NCBI RefSeq assembly: GCF_033097505.1
Contig: NZ_AP028654.1
Coordinates: forward strand, 78,001-142,000
Source of the DNA: Helicovermis profundi
GTDB lineage: Bacteria > Bacillota > Clostridia > Peptostreptococcales > Acidaminobacteraceae
Reading direction: 5' to 3'
Length of the DNA: 64,000 nt
This document shows, piece by piece, positions 45,712 to 54,881 of the stretch. The first letter of the stretch is position 1. Each line of letters opens with the position of its first letter. Under the pieces are notes generated by a model. The model worked only from the letters and a program-made list of their open reading frames with translations. It searched no databases and had not been told where the DNA came from. The position numbers and the translations under genes were made by a program.

Positions 45712-46875
45712 TTGAATAAAAAAAGAATATATTTAGATAATGGTGCAACTTCTTTTCCAAAAGCACCTGGAGTTGCGGAATCTATGTATAATTATTTAGT
45801 TAATAATGGTGCGAGTGTTGGAAGAGGAAGTTATGAAGAAACTTTAGATGCGCAAAGGGTGATTTTTGAAACGAGAGAATTAATTTGTAAATTATTTAAT
45901 TTTGATAAAGTGGAGAATGTTGTATTTACTAAAAATATTACGGAGAGTCTTAATACAATAATAAAAGGTTTGTTAACAGATAATGACCATGTTATTATTT
46001 CTTCTATGGAACATAATGCAGTTATGAGACCATTAAATTCACTTGAATTAAAAGGTATTGATATTACGAGAGTTATGTGTAATAAATATGGCGAAATTGA
46101 TCCAAGTGATGTGAGAGATGCTATTAAGGCTAATACTAAGGCAATAATTATGATTCATTCTTCTAATGTTTGTGGAACAGTTCTTGATCTTGAAGAAATA
46201 GGTAAAATAGCTAAAGAAAATAATATATTTTTTATTGTTGATGCAGCTCAAACAGCGGGTTTTTTAGATGTAGATTTCATAAAACTAAATGCAAGTGTTA
46301 TTGCATTTACTGGACATAAGAGCTTGCTTGGGCCTCAAGGTACGGGAGGTTTTATAGTTTCTGATGAAATATGTAAGCAAATAAATCCGTTTATTGAGGG
46401 TGGTACTGGAAGTGCTTCAGAAGACGAAAATCAACCTAAATATATGCCAGATAAATTTGAATCAGGAACACCAAATGTTGTTGGACTCTATGGTCTTAAT
46501 GCTTCTTTAAAATTTATTTTTGAAACTGGTCTTGAAAATATACGAAATCACGAATTAAAAATAACAAAAATGTTTATTGAAGGTTTAAATAATATTAAAG
46601 GTATTAAAATAATTGGCAAATTAGAAACTGAGGGAAGAACTCCTGTTGTTTCTGTAGATTTTCTAGAAAATGATAATGCTTTAGTATCTTATATGCTTGA
46701 AAAATCATATGGAATATCTACAAGGGTAGGTATGCACTGTGCACCTTCTGCACATAAAACTTTAGGTACTTTTCCAAGCGGAACTGTAAGATTTAGTTTT
46801 TCCTACTTTAATACAGAAGATGAAATTGACTATACTTTAAACTCTATAAAAGAAGTTTTAAGAAAAGTAGATTAA
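45712..46875 (+). CDS. Cysteine desulfurase-like class V aminotransferase
   Basis: A 387-residue PLP enzyme of the SufS/Csd-like group, which removes sulfur (or selenium) from cysteine or selenocysteine. Opening motif IYLDNGATSFPKAP. The PLP lysine is Lys203 (AFTGHKSLLGPQGTGG), preceded by the Asp of IVDAAQTAG. The catalytic cysteine is Cys343 in RVGMHCAPSAHKTLGT. The C-terminal GTVRFSFSYFNTEDEID is typical of the clostridial cysteine desulfurase family protein. It uses a TTG start at 45712 with GAGGTGG at 45701-45707. No suf, isc or thiI neighbour is present, so the sulfur acceptor is unknown. Confidence 0.9.
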   Translation: MNKKRIYLDNGATSFPKAPGVAESMYNYLVNNGASVGRGSYEETLDAQRVIFETRELICKLFNFDKVENVVFTKNITESLNTIIKGLLTDNDHVIISSMEHNAVMRPLNSLELKGIDITRVMCNKYGEIDPSDVRDAIKANTKAIIMIHSSNVCGTVLDLEEIGKIAKENNIFFIVDAAQTAGFLDVDFIKLNASVIAFTGHKSLLGPQGTGGFIVSDEICKQINPFIEGGTGSASEDENQPKYMPDKFESGTPNVVGLYGLNASLKFIFETGLENIRNHELKITKMFIEGLNNIKGIKIIGKLETEGRTPVVSVDFLENDNALVSYMLEKSYGISTRVGMHCAPSAHKTLGTFPSGTVRFSFSYFNTEDEIDYTLNSIKEVLRKVD

Positions 46876-46930
46876 TTTAAAATCAAAAAAATATTGCCTT
46901 GATTTATTGAACTAGGAAAGGAGTTTTATT

Positions 46931-47635
46931 ATGAAGTTAAAAATATTATGTCTAGTTATTGCTACTATGCTTATCTTTGCAGGATGTGCGAAAAAAAATA
47001 CGGATAAAGTCGAAATTAAACAAAATGATTCAACTGTTTCTACTTCAGAAAATAGTGTTGTGAAAAAAGAAAATGATTCAAAAGAGAATACTAAAATAGA
47101 GCTTAACAATATTCCGAGTAGCTATAGTTACAAAATAAAAACCACATCTAATGGTTCTGAAATGTCATTTAGTTATTGGAAGCAAGACGATAGCTTTAGA
47201 ATTGAAATGAAAGATCCAAGTACTGGGGACAAAATGATTACTATTTTAAATGGAAAAGAAAAAGCAATGTATCAGTATATGCCTGCGCAAAATATGGCTA
47301 CTAAAACTACTTATAATAGTGAATCTAAAGGGATGACGGGGCTTTTTGATATGAGCTCACTTGGACTTAATCAAGAAATATTAAATGAATCAAATGGATT
47401 AAAGGAAATTAAATACAATGGTCAAGATGTATATTATTTAGAAGTTAGTTCACCGAGTGAATCAAATGTAATTTCTAAGATGTGGATATCTAAAAAATAT
47501 AGTTTGCCTATAAAAATGGAAAATGAAATTGATGGAAAATTAATGTATTCGACTGAGATTACAGATATAAACGAAGGTCCGTTTGATGCAGAATTATTTA
47601 AAATACCTGATGGAGTTACTGTAAATAGTTATTAA
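46931..47635 (+). CDS. Lipoprotein with LolA-like outer domain
   Basis: A 234-residue lipoprotein. The signal peptide ends in the lipobox LIFAGC (Cys19), then a Ser/Lys/Asn-rich linker to about residue 55. The rest is a beta-sheet domain of the LolA/LppX-like or DUF4412-like kind (YSYKIKTTSNGSEMSFSYWKQDDSFRIEM, then KMWISKKYSLPIKMENEIDGKLMYSTEITDI and FKIPDGVTV). Such domains bind hydrophobic ligands or assist envelope maturation. AAAGGAG precedes the ATG. It starts 55 bp after the cysteine desulfurase gene and may be read with it. The precise function is unknown. Confidence 0.82.
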   Translation: MKLKILCLVIATMLIFAGCAKKNTDKVEIKQNDSTVSTSENSVVKKENDSKENTKIELNNIPSSYSYKIKTTSNGSEMSFSYWKQDDSFRIEMKDPSTGDKMITILNGKEKAMYQYMPAQNMATKTTYNSESKGMTGLFDMSSLGLNQEILNESNGLKEIKYNGQDVYYLEVSSPSESNVISKMWISKKYSLPIKMENEIDGKLMYSTEITDINEGPFDAELFKIPDGVTVNSY

Positions 47636-47669
47636 GTAGTTCTTAAATAAATAATATTATATATAATAA

Positions 47670-47701
47670 AAAAACAATGCCTGTAGGTGTTGTTTTTTTA
47701 T
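47670..47701 (+). terminator. Terminator after the lipoprotein gene
   Basis: AACAATGCC-TGTA-GGTGTTGTT stem with wobbles, flanked by A and T runs (seven T). Confidence 0.88.
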
Positions 47702-47877
47702 TGTATTAAATTAAATACACATTTAGCGTGTTTATGATATAATTTAAAATATTAAATGTTAAGTATAGTTAATTTTATTCGTTCTAAAAGTATTGAAGGA
47801 AGCAAATATAGCTATATTTATATGTATAAAATGAAAATATTGTTATATACATATCAACTTAAACATACTAAAATTCG

Positions 47878-47906
47878 TTGACAAAATATAATATGGAAAG
47901 TATTAT
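47878..47906 (+). promoter_or_regulatory. Sigma-A promoter of the liv operon
   Basis: TTGACA at 47878-47883, 17-nt spacer, TATTAT at 47901-47906. The start site near 47914 leaves a leader of about 150 nt with no obvious hairpin. The region 47636-48067 holds no gene beyond this promoter, the preceding terminator and AT-rich leader. Confidence 0.82.
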
Positions 47907-48067
47907 ATAGATAGAAAGGGTTGCACTAAAAATATATTTTTATATGGATTATATAAATGACTAAAGAAATCAAAAAATGTTAACAAAATTTTATTTTTCT
48001 TTTATTTTTACGATTTATTAATATGTTTAATGATTGCAGCTCATATAATTTTAAGGGGGACTACATA

Positions 48068-49249
48068 ATGCAAAGAAGAATTTCTTTATTACTCGTATTA
48101 GTGCTAATGATTATGGCTTTTACTGTTGGTTGTTCAAGTACTACAAAAGATGCTGATAGTACAGCTCCGGCAGATGATAAAGCAAAAGTTATTAAAATAG
48201 GTGTATTTGAGCCGATGACTGGAGCAAATGCTGCAGGTGGCGATATGGAATACGAAGGGATTAAATTAGCAAACAAATTGTATCCTGAAGTTAATGGTAT
48301 GAAGGTTGAATTAGTTTTGGCTGATAATAAATCAGATAAAGTTGAAGCTGCAAATGCTGCAACTATGCTTATTGATAAGGAAAAAGTTAATGCAATTATT
48401 GGTAGTTGGGGATCTTCTTTCTCAATAGCAGCAGGACCAATTGTACAGGATGCTGAAATTCCTGCAGTTGGAGCATCATGTACAAATCCACTTGTAACAC
48501 TTGGAAATGATTACTATCAAAGAGTATGTTTTATAGATTCATTCCAAGGAACAGTAATGGCAAAATATGCTTATGATAATTTAGGTGCAAGAAAGGCTGC
48601 TATTATTAAAGAAATTTCAAGTGATTATTCAGTTGGACTAGTTAAATATTTTAATGAAGCATTTATTAAATTAACTGGTGATAAAGATGCAATTGTTGGA
48701 GAAGCAAATTACAGTACAGGAGATCAAGATTTTTCTGCACAGCTAGTTAATATTAAACAATTAAATGCAGATGTGATTTTTGCTCCAGGTAACTATACAG
48801 AATCAGCATTATTAATTAAACAGGCAAGAGAACTTGGTATAGAAACTCCATTTGTTGGTGCTGATACTTGGGAAGCACCTGAGTTTTTAGAAATTGGTGG
48901 CAAGGCTGTTGAAGGCGCAACATTTTCAACTTTCTTCACAACAGAAGTTCCAATTACGAAAGAGTCAGAAAAATTCTTAGCTGCATATAGAGACGAGTAT
49001 AATAAAGAACCTGCATCAGTAACTGCATTAGGATATGATGCATATATAGTTATTTTAGATGCAATTAAAAGAGCTAATTCTACTGATCCTGTAGAAATTG
49101 AAAAAGCTTTAAAAGAAACAAAAGATTTTGAAGGAGCTGCAGGTATGGTTTCATTAGATCCTAATGGAGATGCTGTTAAGAGTGCTGTAATTAAACAAGT
49201 TAAAGATGGAAAATTTTCATATTTAACAACTGTTGAACCAGCAAAATAA
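48068..49249 (+). CDS. livJ: Branched-chain amino acid ABC transporter substrate-binding lipoprotein
   Basis: A 393-residue extracellular receptor tethered by Cys22 (lipobox FTVGC). Its mature part is a periplasmic-binding-protein type I fold: IKIGVFEPMTGANAAGG at the start, VNAIIGSWGSSFSIAAGPI in the middle, and the hinge and ligand regions GASCTNPLVT and VTALGYDAYIVILDAI. The ATG at 48068 follows AAGGGGGA; the longer reading frame from 48023 would bury the signal peptide. It is the first gene of livJHMGF. Ligands are probably leucine, isoleucine and valine, but this family also takes other amino acids. Confidence 0.94.
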   Translation: MQRRISLLLVLVLMIMAFTVGCSSTTKDADSTAPADDKAKVIKIGVFEPMTGANAAGGDMEYEGIKLANKLYPEVNGMKVELVLADNKSDKVEAANAATMLIDKEKVNAIIGSWGSSFSIAAGPIVQDAEIPAVGASCTNPLVTLGNDYYQRVCFIDSFQGTVMAKYAYDNLGARKAAIIKEISSDYSVGLVKYFNEAFIKLTGDKDAIVGEANYSTGDQDFSAQLVNIKQLNADVIFAPGNYTESALLIKQARELGIETPFVGADTWEAPEFLEIGGKAVEGATFSTFFTTEVPITKESEKFLAAYRDEYNKEPASVTALGYDAYIVILDAIKRANSTDPVEIEKALKETKDFEGAAGMVSLDPNGDAVKSAVIKQVKDGKFSYLTTVEPAK

Positions 49250-49264
49250 ACTGTTTTATATTTT

Positions 49265-49297
49265 AATAATCAATGCGATAATATCGCATTGATTATT
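49265..49297 (+). promoter_or_regulatory. Stable hairpin between livJ and livH
   Basis: AATAATCAATGCGAT at 49265-49279 is exactly complementary to ATCGCATTGATTATT at 49283-49297, with a 3-nt loop. There is no proper T run. Such hairpins protect the 3' end of the binding-protein message and allow partial termination, so that receptor exceeds permease. Confidence 0.75.
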
Positions 49298-49377
49298 ATT
49301 TGATTAATTATCCTATGATTAAGAGTTATATTTTTTTGTTTTTTGGGTAGTTAAATTATTAATAATTGGGGGAAATT

Positions 49378-50277
49378 ATGGGAATGGATTTAAGTACTTT
49401 TTTTCAACAATTAGCGAATGCAATATCCCTTGGAAGTTTATATGCACTTTTGGCTATTGGATATACAATGGTATATGGAATTCTTAGGTTGATCAATTTT
49501 GCACATGGTGATATTTTCATGTTTGGGGCATACATTGCTTTTTATTCAATGACAACGTTTGTTCTTCCTTGGTGGGCATCATTTCTTATAGCAATATTAC
49601 TAACGATTGCATTTGGATTATTAGTTGAAAGAGCAGCATACAAACCACTTAGAAATTCACCGAAGATGTCGGTAATGATATCGGCAATTGGTGCGTCATT
49701 TCTAATTGAAAATTTAGCAATAGTTGTTTTTGGAGGTAGACCAAAATCTCTGCCAGTTCCGGACTTATTTGATACAATTATTCATTTTGGAAAAGTTTCT
49801 ATTGTTAGTATAACTTTTATTACTCCGGTAATTACGTTACTTGTATTAGCACTATTATTATTCGTTGTTAATAAAACTAAAACAGGAATGGCAATGAGAG
49901 CTGTTTCGAAGGACTACGAAGCGGCAAGACTTATGGGAATAGATGTTAACTGGATAATTTCTATAACATTTGCAATTGGTTCAGGCTTAGCTGCTATAGG
50001 CGGAATTATGTGGGGACTTAAATATCCAAGTTTACTACCACTTATGGGACTTATGCCAGGACTTAAATGCTTTATAGCAGCAGTTGTTGGCGGAATTGGA
50101 GATATAAAAGGTGCGGTTATAGGTGGATTTACTCTTGGAATTTTAGAAATTATGACAATAGCATTTTTTCCATCATTAACTGGTTATAGAGATGCATTTG
50201 CCTTTATTTTATTAATAGTTATTTTGTTAATTAAACCTACGGGAATTATGGGTAAGAATATTGCGGAGAAGGTGTAG
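49378..50277 (+). CDS. livH: Branched-chain amino acid ABC transporter permease LivH
   Basis: A 299-residue inner-membrane permease with about eight hydrophobic helices. Family blocks are ISLGSLYALLAIGYTMVYGILRLINFAHGDIFMFGAY near the start, and the cytoplasmic coupling loop MRAVSKDYEAARLMGIDVNWIISITFAIGS. The ATG at 49378 has GGGGGA at 49368-49373. A TTG at 49366 in frame is rejected because it overlaps the ribosome binding site. It pairs with LivM. Confidence 0.95.
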   Translation: MGMDLSTFFQQLANAISLGSLYALLAIGYTMVYGILRLINFAHGDIFMFGAYIAFYSMTTFVLPWWASFLIAILLTIAFGLLVERAAYKPLRNSPKMSVMISAIGASFLIENLAIVVFGGRPKSLPVPDLFDTIIHFGKVSIVSITFITPVITLLVLALLLFVVNKTKTGMAMRAVSKDYEAARLMGIDVNWIISITFAIGSGLAAIGGIMWGLKYPSLLPLMGLMPGLKCFIAAVVGGIGDIKGAVIGGFTLGILEIMTIAFFPSLTGYRDAFAFILLIVILLIKPTGIMGKNIAEKV

Positions 50278-50279
50278 AT

Positions 50280-51326
50280 ATGAAAGAAAGAAAAAATCAA
50301 CTTACTGTCGCATCTATTATCGTTATTTTTATTGTAATTGCAATATTAAATGTGACTCTGGATTCATATAAAATTAGAATTCTAAATTTATGTGCCATAT
50401 ATATTATACTAGGATTATCAATGAATTTAATCAATGGCTTTACAGGATTATTTTCACTTGGACATGCGGGATTTATGGCTGTGGGTGCATATGTATCAGC
50501 CCTTCTTACTATGTCTCCTGAATTAAAGGGAACAATTTTTTATGCGGCTCCAATTAATCCTTTTATTCAAATGATTCATGCACCATTTCCTATAGCGCTA
50601 ATAATAGGAGGTTTAGTTACTGCGGGTGTTGCATTTTTAATTGGGGCACCAGTGCTTCGGTTAAATGACGATTATTTAGCAATAGCGACTTTAGGTTTTA
50701 GTGAAATTATTAGAGTTATACTTACTAATACACAAACTATTTCAAATGGAGCACTGGGATTAAAGGGTATTACAAGGTACACGAATCTTTGGTGGAGCTG
50801 GGGAATTGCAATTATAACATTGTTTGGAATTAAATCATTAATTGATGGAATGTATGGAAAAGCTTTTAAAGCTATTAGAGAAGATGAAATTGCTGCAGAA
50901 GCGATGGGTATTAATTTATTTAAACATAAAATGCTTTCTTTTGTGATAGGTGCATTTTTCGCTGGTATAGGTGGAGGATTATTGGCACATTTAATTGGTA
51001 CAATAGATCCGCTTATGTTTAGATTTATTCTTACATTTAACATATTATTAATTGTTGTTCTTGGAGGTATAGGAAGTCTTACTGGAACAGTTCTTTCCGC
51101 TATAGGCGTGACTGTACTTATGGAAGTTCTTAGAGTAATAGAAAAGCCACTTTCAATTGGTGCACTTCATATACCAGGTATACCAGGTATGAGAATGGTA
51201 GTATTTTCATTTCTATTAATGGCGGTAATTTTATTCTATCCAAGAGGCTTAATGGGAAGAAATGAATTTACTTGGGAATATTTTACGAAAGGTAAGTTTT
51301 TAAATAAATTTAAAAAATCAGCATAA
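50280..51326 (+). CDS. livM: Branched-chain amino acid ABC transporter permease LivM
   Basis: A 348-residue permease partner of LivH. Typical blocks: AIYIILGLSMNLINGFTGLFSLGHAGFMAVGAY, LNDDYLAIATLGFSEIIRVI, and the EAA-like loop KAIREDEIAAEAMGINLFKHKMLSFVIGAFFAGIGGGL. GGAGAAGG precedes the ATG, two bases after the livH stop. The tail is short and cytoplasmic. Confidence 0.95.
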   Translation: MKERKNQLTVASIIVIFIVIAILNVTLDSYKIRILNLCAIYIILGLSMNLINGFTGLFSLGHAGFMAVGAYVSALLTMSPELKGTIFYAAPINPFIQMIHAPFPIALIIGGLVTAGVAFLIGAPVLRLNDDYLAIATLGFSEIIRVILTNTQTISNGALGLKGITRYTNLWWSWGIAIITLFGIKSLIDGMYGKAFKAIREDEIAAEAMGINLFKHKMLSFVIGAFFAGIGGGLLAHLIGTIDPLMFRFILTFNILLIVVLGGIGSLTGTVLSAIGVTVLMEVLRVIEKPLSIGALHIPGIPGMRMVVFSFLLMAVILFYPRGLMGRNEFTWEYFTKGKFLNKFKKSA

Positions 51327-51338
51327 GGGTGTGATAAT

Positions 51339-52100
51339 ATGACTATACTTAGAACGGACGATATTACTATGAAGTTTAGTGGCTTAACTGCAGTATCTAA
51401 ACTTAATGTAGAAATAAAGAAAAATGAAATTGTAGGTCTTATCGGTCCTAATGGTGCTGGTAAAACAACTGCATTTAATATGATAACTGGTGTTTATACT
51501 CCGACTCATGGGCAAGTGTATTTTGATGGAAATGATATAACTGGACTAAAACCTCATGAAATCACAAAAAATGGAATCGCTAGAACTTTTCAAAATATTA
51601 GACTTTTTAAAGACTTAACGGTACTAGATAATGTAATGATTGCAAACCATTTAAGATTGAAGTCGAGCTTGATTTCATCGATTTTTAAAACACCGATTTA
51701 TAAGAAAGAGGAACATCATATTTATCAAAAATCGTTGGATTTATTAAGAGATGTTGGACTCGAAGAGTTAAAAGATGAAAAAGCTTCCAATCTTCCTTAT
51801 GGAAAGCAAAGAAGACTTGAAATAGCAAGAGCTCTTGCAACTGATCCTAAATTACTACTTCTAGACGAGCCTGCAGCTGGAATGAATCCACAAGAATCAA
51901 TTGAATTAATGGAGTTTATTGGAGAAATCAGAGATAAATTTGATGTGTCAATTCTTATGATAGAGCATCATATGCAAGTTATTATGGGTGTGTGTGAAAA
52001 AATATATGTTTTGGACTACGGAGTAACAATTGCAAGTGGAAATCCTTTGGATATTCAAAATAATCCGAAAGTAATTGAAGCTTATTTGGGGGTGGAATAG
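51339..52100 (+). CDS. livG: Branched-chain amino acid ABC transporter ATPase LivG
   Basis: A 253-residue ABC ATPase. Walker A GPNGAGKTT. The signature loop is LPYGKQRRLEIARALA, the Liv-type replacement of LSGGQ. Walker B is LLLLDEPAAGMNP and the switch His is in MIEHHM. KFSGLTAVSKLNVEIKKNEIVGLIGPNGAG is diagnostic of LivG. It shares one base with the livF start (TAGTG). Confidence 0.96.
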   Translation: MTILRTDDITMKFSGLTAVSKLNVEIKKNEIVGLIGPNGAGKTTAFNMITGVYTPTHGQVYFDGNDITGLKPHEITKNGIARTFQNIRLFKDLTVLDNVMIANHLRLKSSLISSIFKTPIYKKEEHHIYQKSLDLLRDVGLEELKDEKASNLPYGKQRRLEIARALATDPKLLLLDEPAAGMNPQESIELMEFIGEIRDKFDVSILMIEHHMQVIMGVCEKIYVLDYGVTIASGNPLDIQNNPKVIEAYLGVE

Positions 52101-52804
52101 TGCTGAAAATAGATAATTTAAATGTATTTTATGGTGGTATACACGCTTTAAGAGGAATTTCTATAAATGTCGAAAAAGGAAAAATAATTAGTTTAATAGG
52201 AGCAAATGGAGCTGGTAAAAGTACAACTCTTAGAACTATTATGGGATTAGAGAAATCTTCAGAAGGAAAAGTTGAGTATGAAGGAAAAGATATAACTAAT
52301 ATGAAAACGAAAGAAATCGTTAAATCAAATCTTGTATTAGTTCCAGAAGGTAGAAGGATATTTACTAATTTATCAGTTAGGGAAAATCTTATACTCGGAG
52401 CTTATTTGAGAAAAGATAAAAAAATTGTAGAAGATGATATAGATTGGGTTTATAGTTTATTTCCACGTTTAAAAGAAAGAGAATGGCAACTTGCAGGGAC
52501 CATGTCAGGTGGGGAGCAACAAATGCTTGCCGTTGGTAGAGCATTAATGACTAAACCTAAACTTCTTATGATGGATGAACCGTCACTTGGCCTTGCACCT
52601 TTAATTGTAAAAGATATATTTGATATAATAAAACGTATTAATGATGAAGGTGTTACTGTACTTTTAATTGAGCAAAATGCAAAAGCATCTCTTGAAATAT
52701 CAGATTATGCATATGTTCTTGAAACAGGAAAAATATTTATGGAAGGTAAAGGAATGGATTTACTTAATGATGAAGAAGTAAAAAAAGCATATCTTGGTAC
52801 TTAA
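52100..52804 (+). CDS. livF: Branched-chain amino acid ABC transporter ATPase LivF
   Basis: A 234-residue second ABC ATPase of the Liv transporter. Walker A GANGAGKST, signature MSGGEQQMLAVGRALM, Walker B LLMMDEPSLGLAP, switch LLIEQNA. The start is a GTG at 52100 overlapping the livG stop, with GGGGGTGG just upstream. It is the last gene of the operon, followed by a terminator. Confidence 0.96.
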   Translation: MLKIDNLNVFYGGIHALRGISINVEKGKIISLIGANGAGKSTTLRTIMGLEKSSEGKVEYEGKDITNMKTKEIVKSNLVLVPEGRRIFTNLSVRENLILGAYLRKDKKIVEDDIDWVYSLFPRLKEREWQLAGTMSGGEQQMLAVGRALMTKPKLLMMDEPSLGLAPLIVKDIFDIIKRINDEGVTVLLIEQNAKASLEISDYAYVLETGKIFMEGKGMDLLNDEEVKKAYLGT

Positions 52805-52817
52805 TAATTATAACTAT

Positions 52818-52854
52818 AAAAATCCGAATCATTTAATTGATTTGGATTTTTTTA
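52818..52854 (+). terminator. Terminator of livJHMGF
   Basis: AAAATCCGAATCA pairs with TGATTTGGATTTT around TTTAAT, ending in a T run. Confidence 0.92.
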
Positions 52855-53038
52855 TACATAAAATTAGAATATTAATTTTATTGTAATTAATTATTTTATT
52901 TCCAAAGTAATTAAATATTATTAGCAATGTATCTACAAATGAGCTGTTTGCTAATATATTTTTTTTGATATAAAATAAATATATATAAATGTTGTATGTA
53001 TAGGTCGTAGTGATAAAAAAAATAGTTGGAGGTTAATT

Positions 53039-54772
53039 ATGAAAAAAAAAGTAATTTTTTTAACAATGATGTTAATAGTTTTATTTTGTGTTGGAATTTC
53101 ATTTTCTGAGGATAATTTAGCAAATGCAGAAATAAAAATTGTTAATTTTTCTGTTAATATTAATGGTGAAAGTATTGATAATATCCATAGTGATTTTCCA
53201 TTAATATCGTATAAAGATATAACTTATTTTCCTATGACATGGGATTTTAGTCAGGCTCTGGGTCTTAAAACTAATTGGAGCAATGAAACAGGACTTGTAA
53301 TTGAATCTAATGGAGAAAAGGGTAAATTAAAACAAGCTTTGAATTCGAATAATTCAAAATTTGTTTCTAAAATAGCTAATTTTCCAAAATTTAAAATTAA
53401 AATAAAAGGTGTTAACGTAGATAATTCAAAAGAAGAATATCCTATACTTGTATACAGAGATATAACTTATTTTCCTTTAACATGGAAATATGCAGTTGAA
53501 ACATTTGGTTGGGATTATAATTGGAATAAGGAAAAGGGCCTTTCAATAGCTGCAAAAATGACTTCTAAAAATGAAAATGATATAAAACCAGTAATTAATA
53601 CGGATGATTCTGATACAAAATCTGATATTACAACTGATATAAGTGCGACCAATGAAGATAAAACTAATATAAACATAAAAGAAACTTATTCTCCAATATC
53701 AAAATTTACTGATGCTGATATAAAATTATTGGGTATTGATATTGATAAAAGTCAAACTCCAAAAAAAATTGCTGATGCTATTTATGAGTGGGAACATAAT
53801 AATATGATTTTTGCGGATAGTAAGAAAACATATGTTGATGCAGCAGATGCGATGAGATTTAATTATTATTTTGGTGATATTTATACTACTAGAGATATGA
53901 TTAAAAACATGAAAGATGGAACTAAGTGGTATGGTATATGTTATAACTATGCTACTCTATTTAAATCTATAGGTGAATATTATGGATTAGAGGTTAAGAT
54001 TGAAAATACAATTTTAAAACCGAGTGAAACATTAGATTTTGGTAATAAAAATAATACTTTAATACCTCCTGGTATGTCGACAGAAGAATATTCAAGACTT
54101 AAGGTTTTACTTGAAAAGAAAAATTTAGATTATCCTTATGAAGCTGTAAGATTAATTGCAACTGAAACACCAGCTCATTACAGATCGCTTGTAAAAATTG
54201 ACGGGCAGTGGAAAATATATGATGATGTTTCAGATATAACAAATTCTGCGTCTGTTTTAGCTAAATATGAATTTGAAGATACTTCTTGGACAAAAGGCAT
54301 GCAAACAGATAAGCTAAATGGATATATAACAAGACTTAATAATGGTGAGAGCTTAAAAGGTGAAGGATATAGTTCTACTTTTGAAGAATTTCAAACAGCA
54401 AGAAATTTGATATTAGAAACGGGAGAAGGAGAAGGTTATGTCGGTATAACTGATGATCTTGGTCAAAAGGGACGAGCAGCAAATATTGATGATTTTATGC
54501 AAGGGAAGGGATTGATTCCATATTTCAACACATATGCCGAAGTACAAAAGTTTTTGAGTCTTGGATCTGAAACTAATGAAAACACTGAAGAAATGATGGC
54601 TATGAAAAAAGCATATGAAGAAAATACAGGAAAAAAATTCTATATGGTTGCCGATGAAATGATTTATGGTGATGATGATAATATGCCAGATGAAAAATAT
54701 GCTGTAATGTATGAATCTTATGTTGGAGAAAGATTGAATTTTGGAGTTTTTAAAAAAATAAATGCTGAGTAA
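53039..54772 (+). CDS. Secreted transglutaminase-like protein with copper-amine-oxidase-N-like repeats
   Basis: A 577-residue exported protein. The signal peptide is KKKVIFLTMMLIVLFCVGISFSED. Two similar modules at about residues 35-95 and 115-180 (FPLISYKDITYFPMTWDFSQALGLKTNW and YPILVYRDITYFPLTWKYAVETFGWDYNW) resemble the copper-amine-oxidase N-terminal wall-associated domain. A Thr/Asp-rich linker follows. Residues about 240-410 form a transglutaminase/protease-like core: Cys near 301 (WYGICYNYATLF), His near 380 (PAHYRSLVKI) and Asp near 395 (IYDDVSD). The C-terminal 150 residues are unassigned. TTGGAGG precedes the ATG. It is probably a wall-linked hydrolase or cross-linker; activity is unproven. 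Confidence 0.85.
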   Translation: MKKKVIFLTMMLIVLFCVGISFSEDNLANAEIKIVNFSVNINGESIDNIHSDFPLISYKDITYFPMTWDFSQALGLKTNWSNETGLVIESNGEKGKLKQALNSNNSKFVSKIANFPKFKIKIKGVNVDNSKEEYPILVYRDITYFPLTWKYAVETFGWDYNWNKEKGLSIAAKMTSKNENDIKPVINTDDSDTKSDITTDISATNEDKTNINIKETYSPISKFTDADIKLLGIDIDKSQTPKKIADAIYEWEHNNMIFADSKKTYVDAADAMRFNYYFGDIYTTRDMIKNMKDGTKWYGICYNYATLFKSIGEYYGLEVKIENTILKPSETLDFGNKNNTLIPPGMSTEEYSRLKVLLEKKNLDYPYEAVRLIATETPAHYRSLVKIDGQWKIYDDVSDITNSASVLAKYEFEDTSWTKGMQTDKLNGYITRLNNGESLKGEGYSSTFEEFQTARNLILETGEGEGYVGITDDLGQKGRAANIDDFMQGKGLIPYFNTYAEVQKFLSLGSETNENTEEMMAMKKAYEENTGKKFYMVADEMIYGDDDNMPDEKYAVMYESYVGERLNFGVFKKINAE

Positions 54773-54881
54773 AGTTTTGAAATAAATGAATTTCTAAGCT
54801 GAAGAAAGAATTAGTATTTTTTCTTCAGCTTAGATAAAGAATTTTAAAGTAAGATAATGATTGTTACACAAGGAGAAGTGT

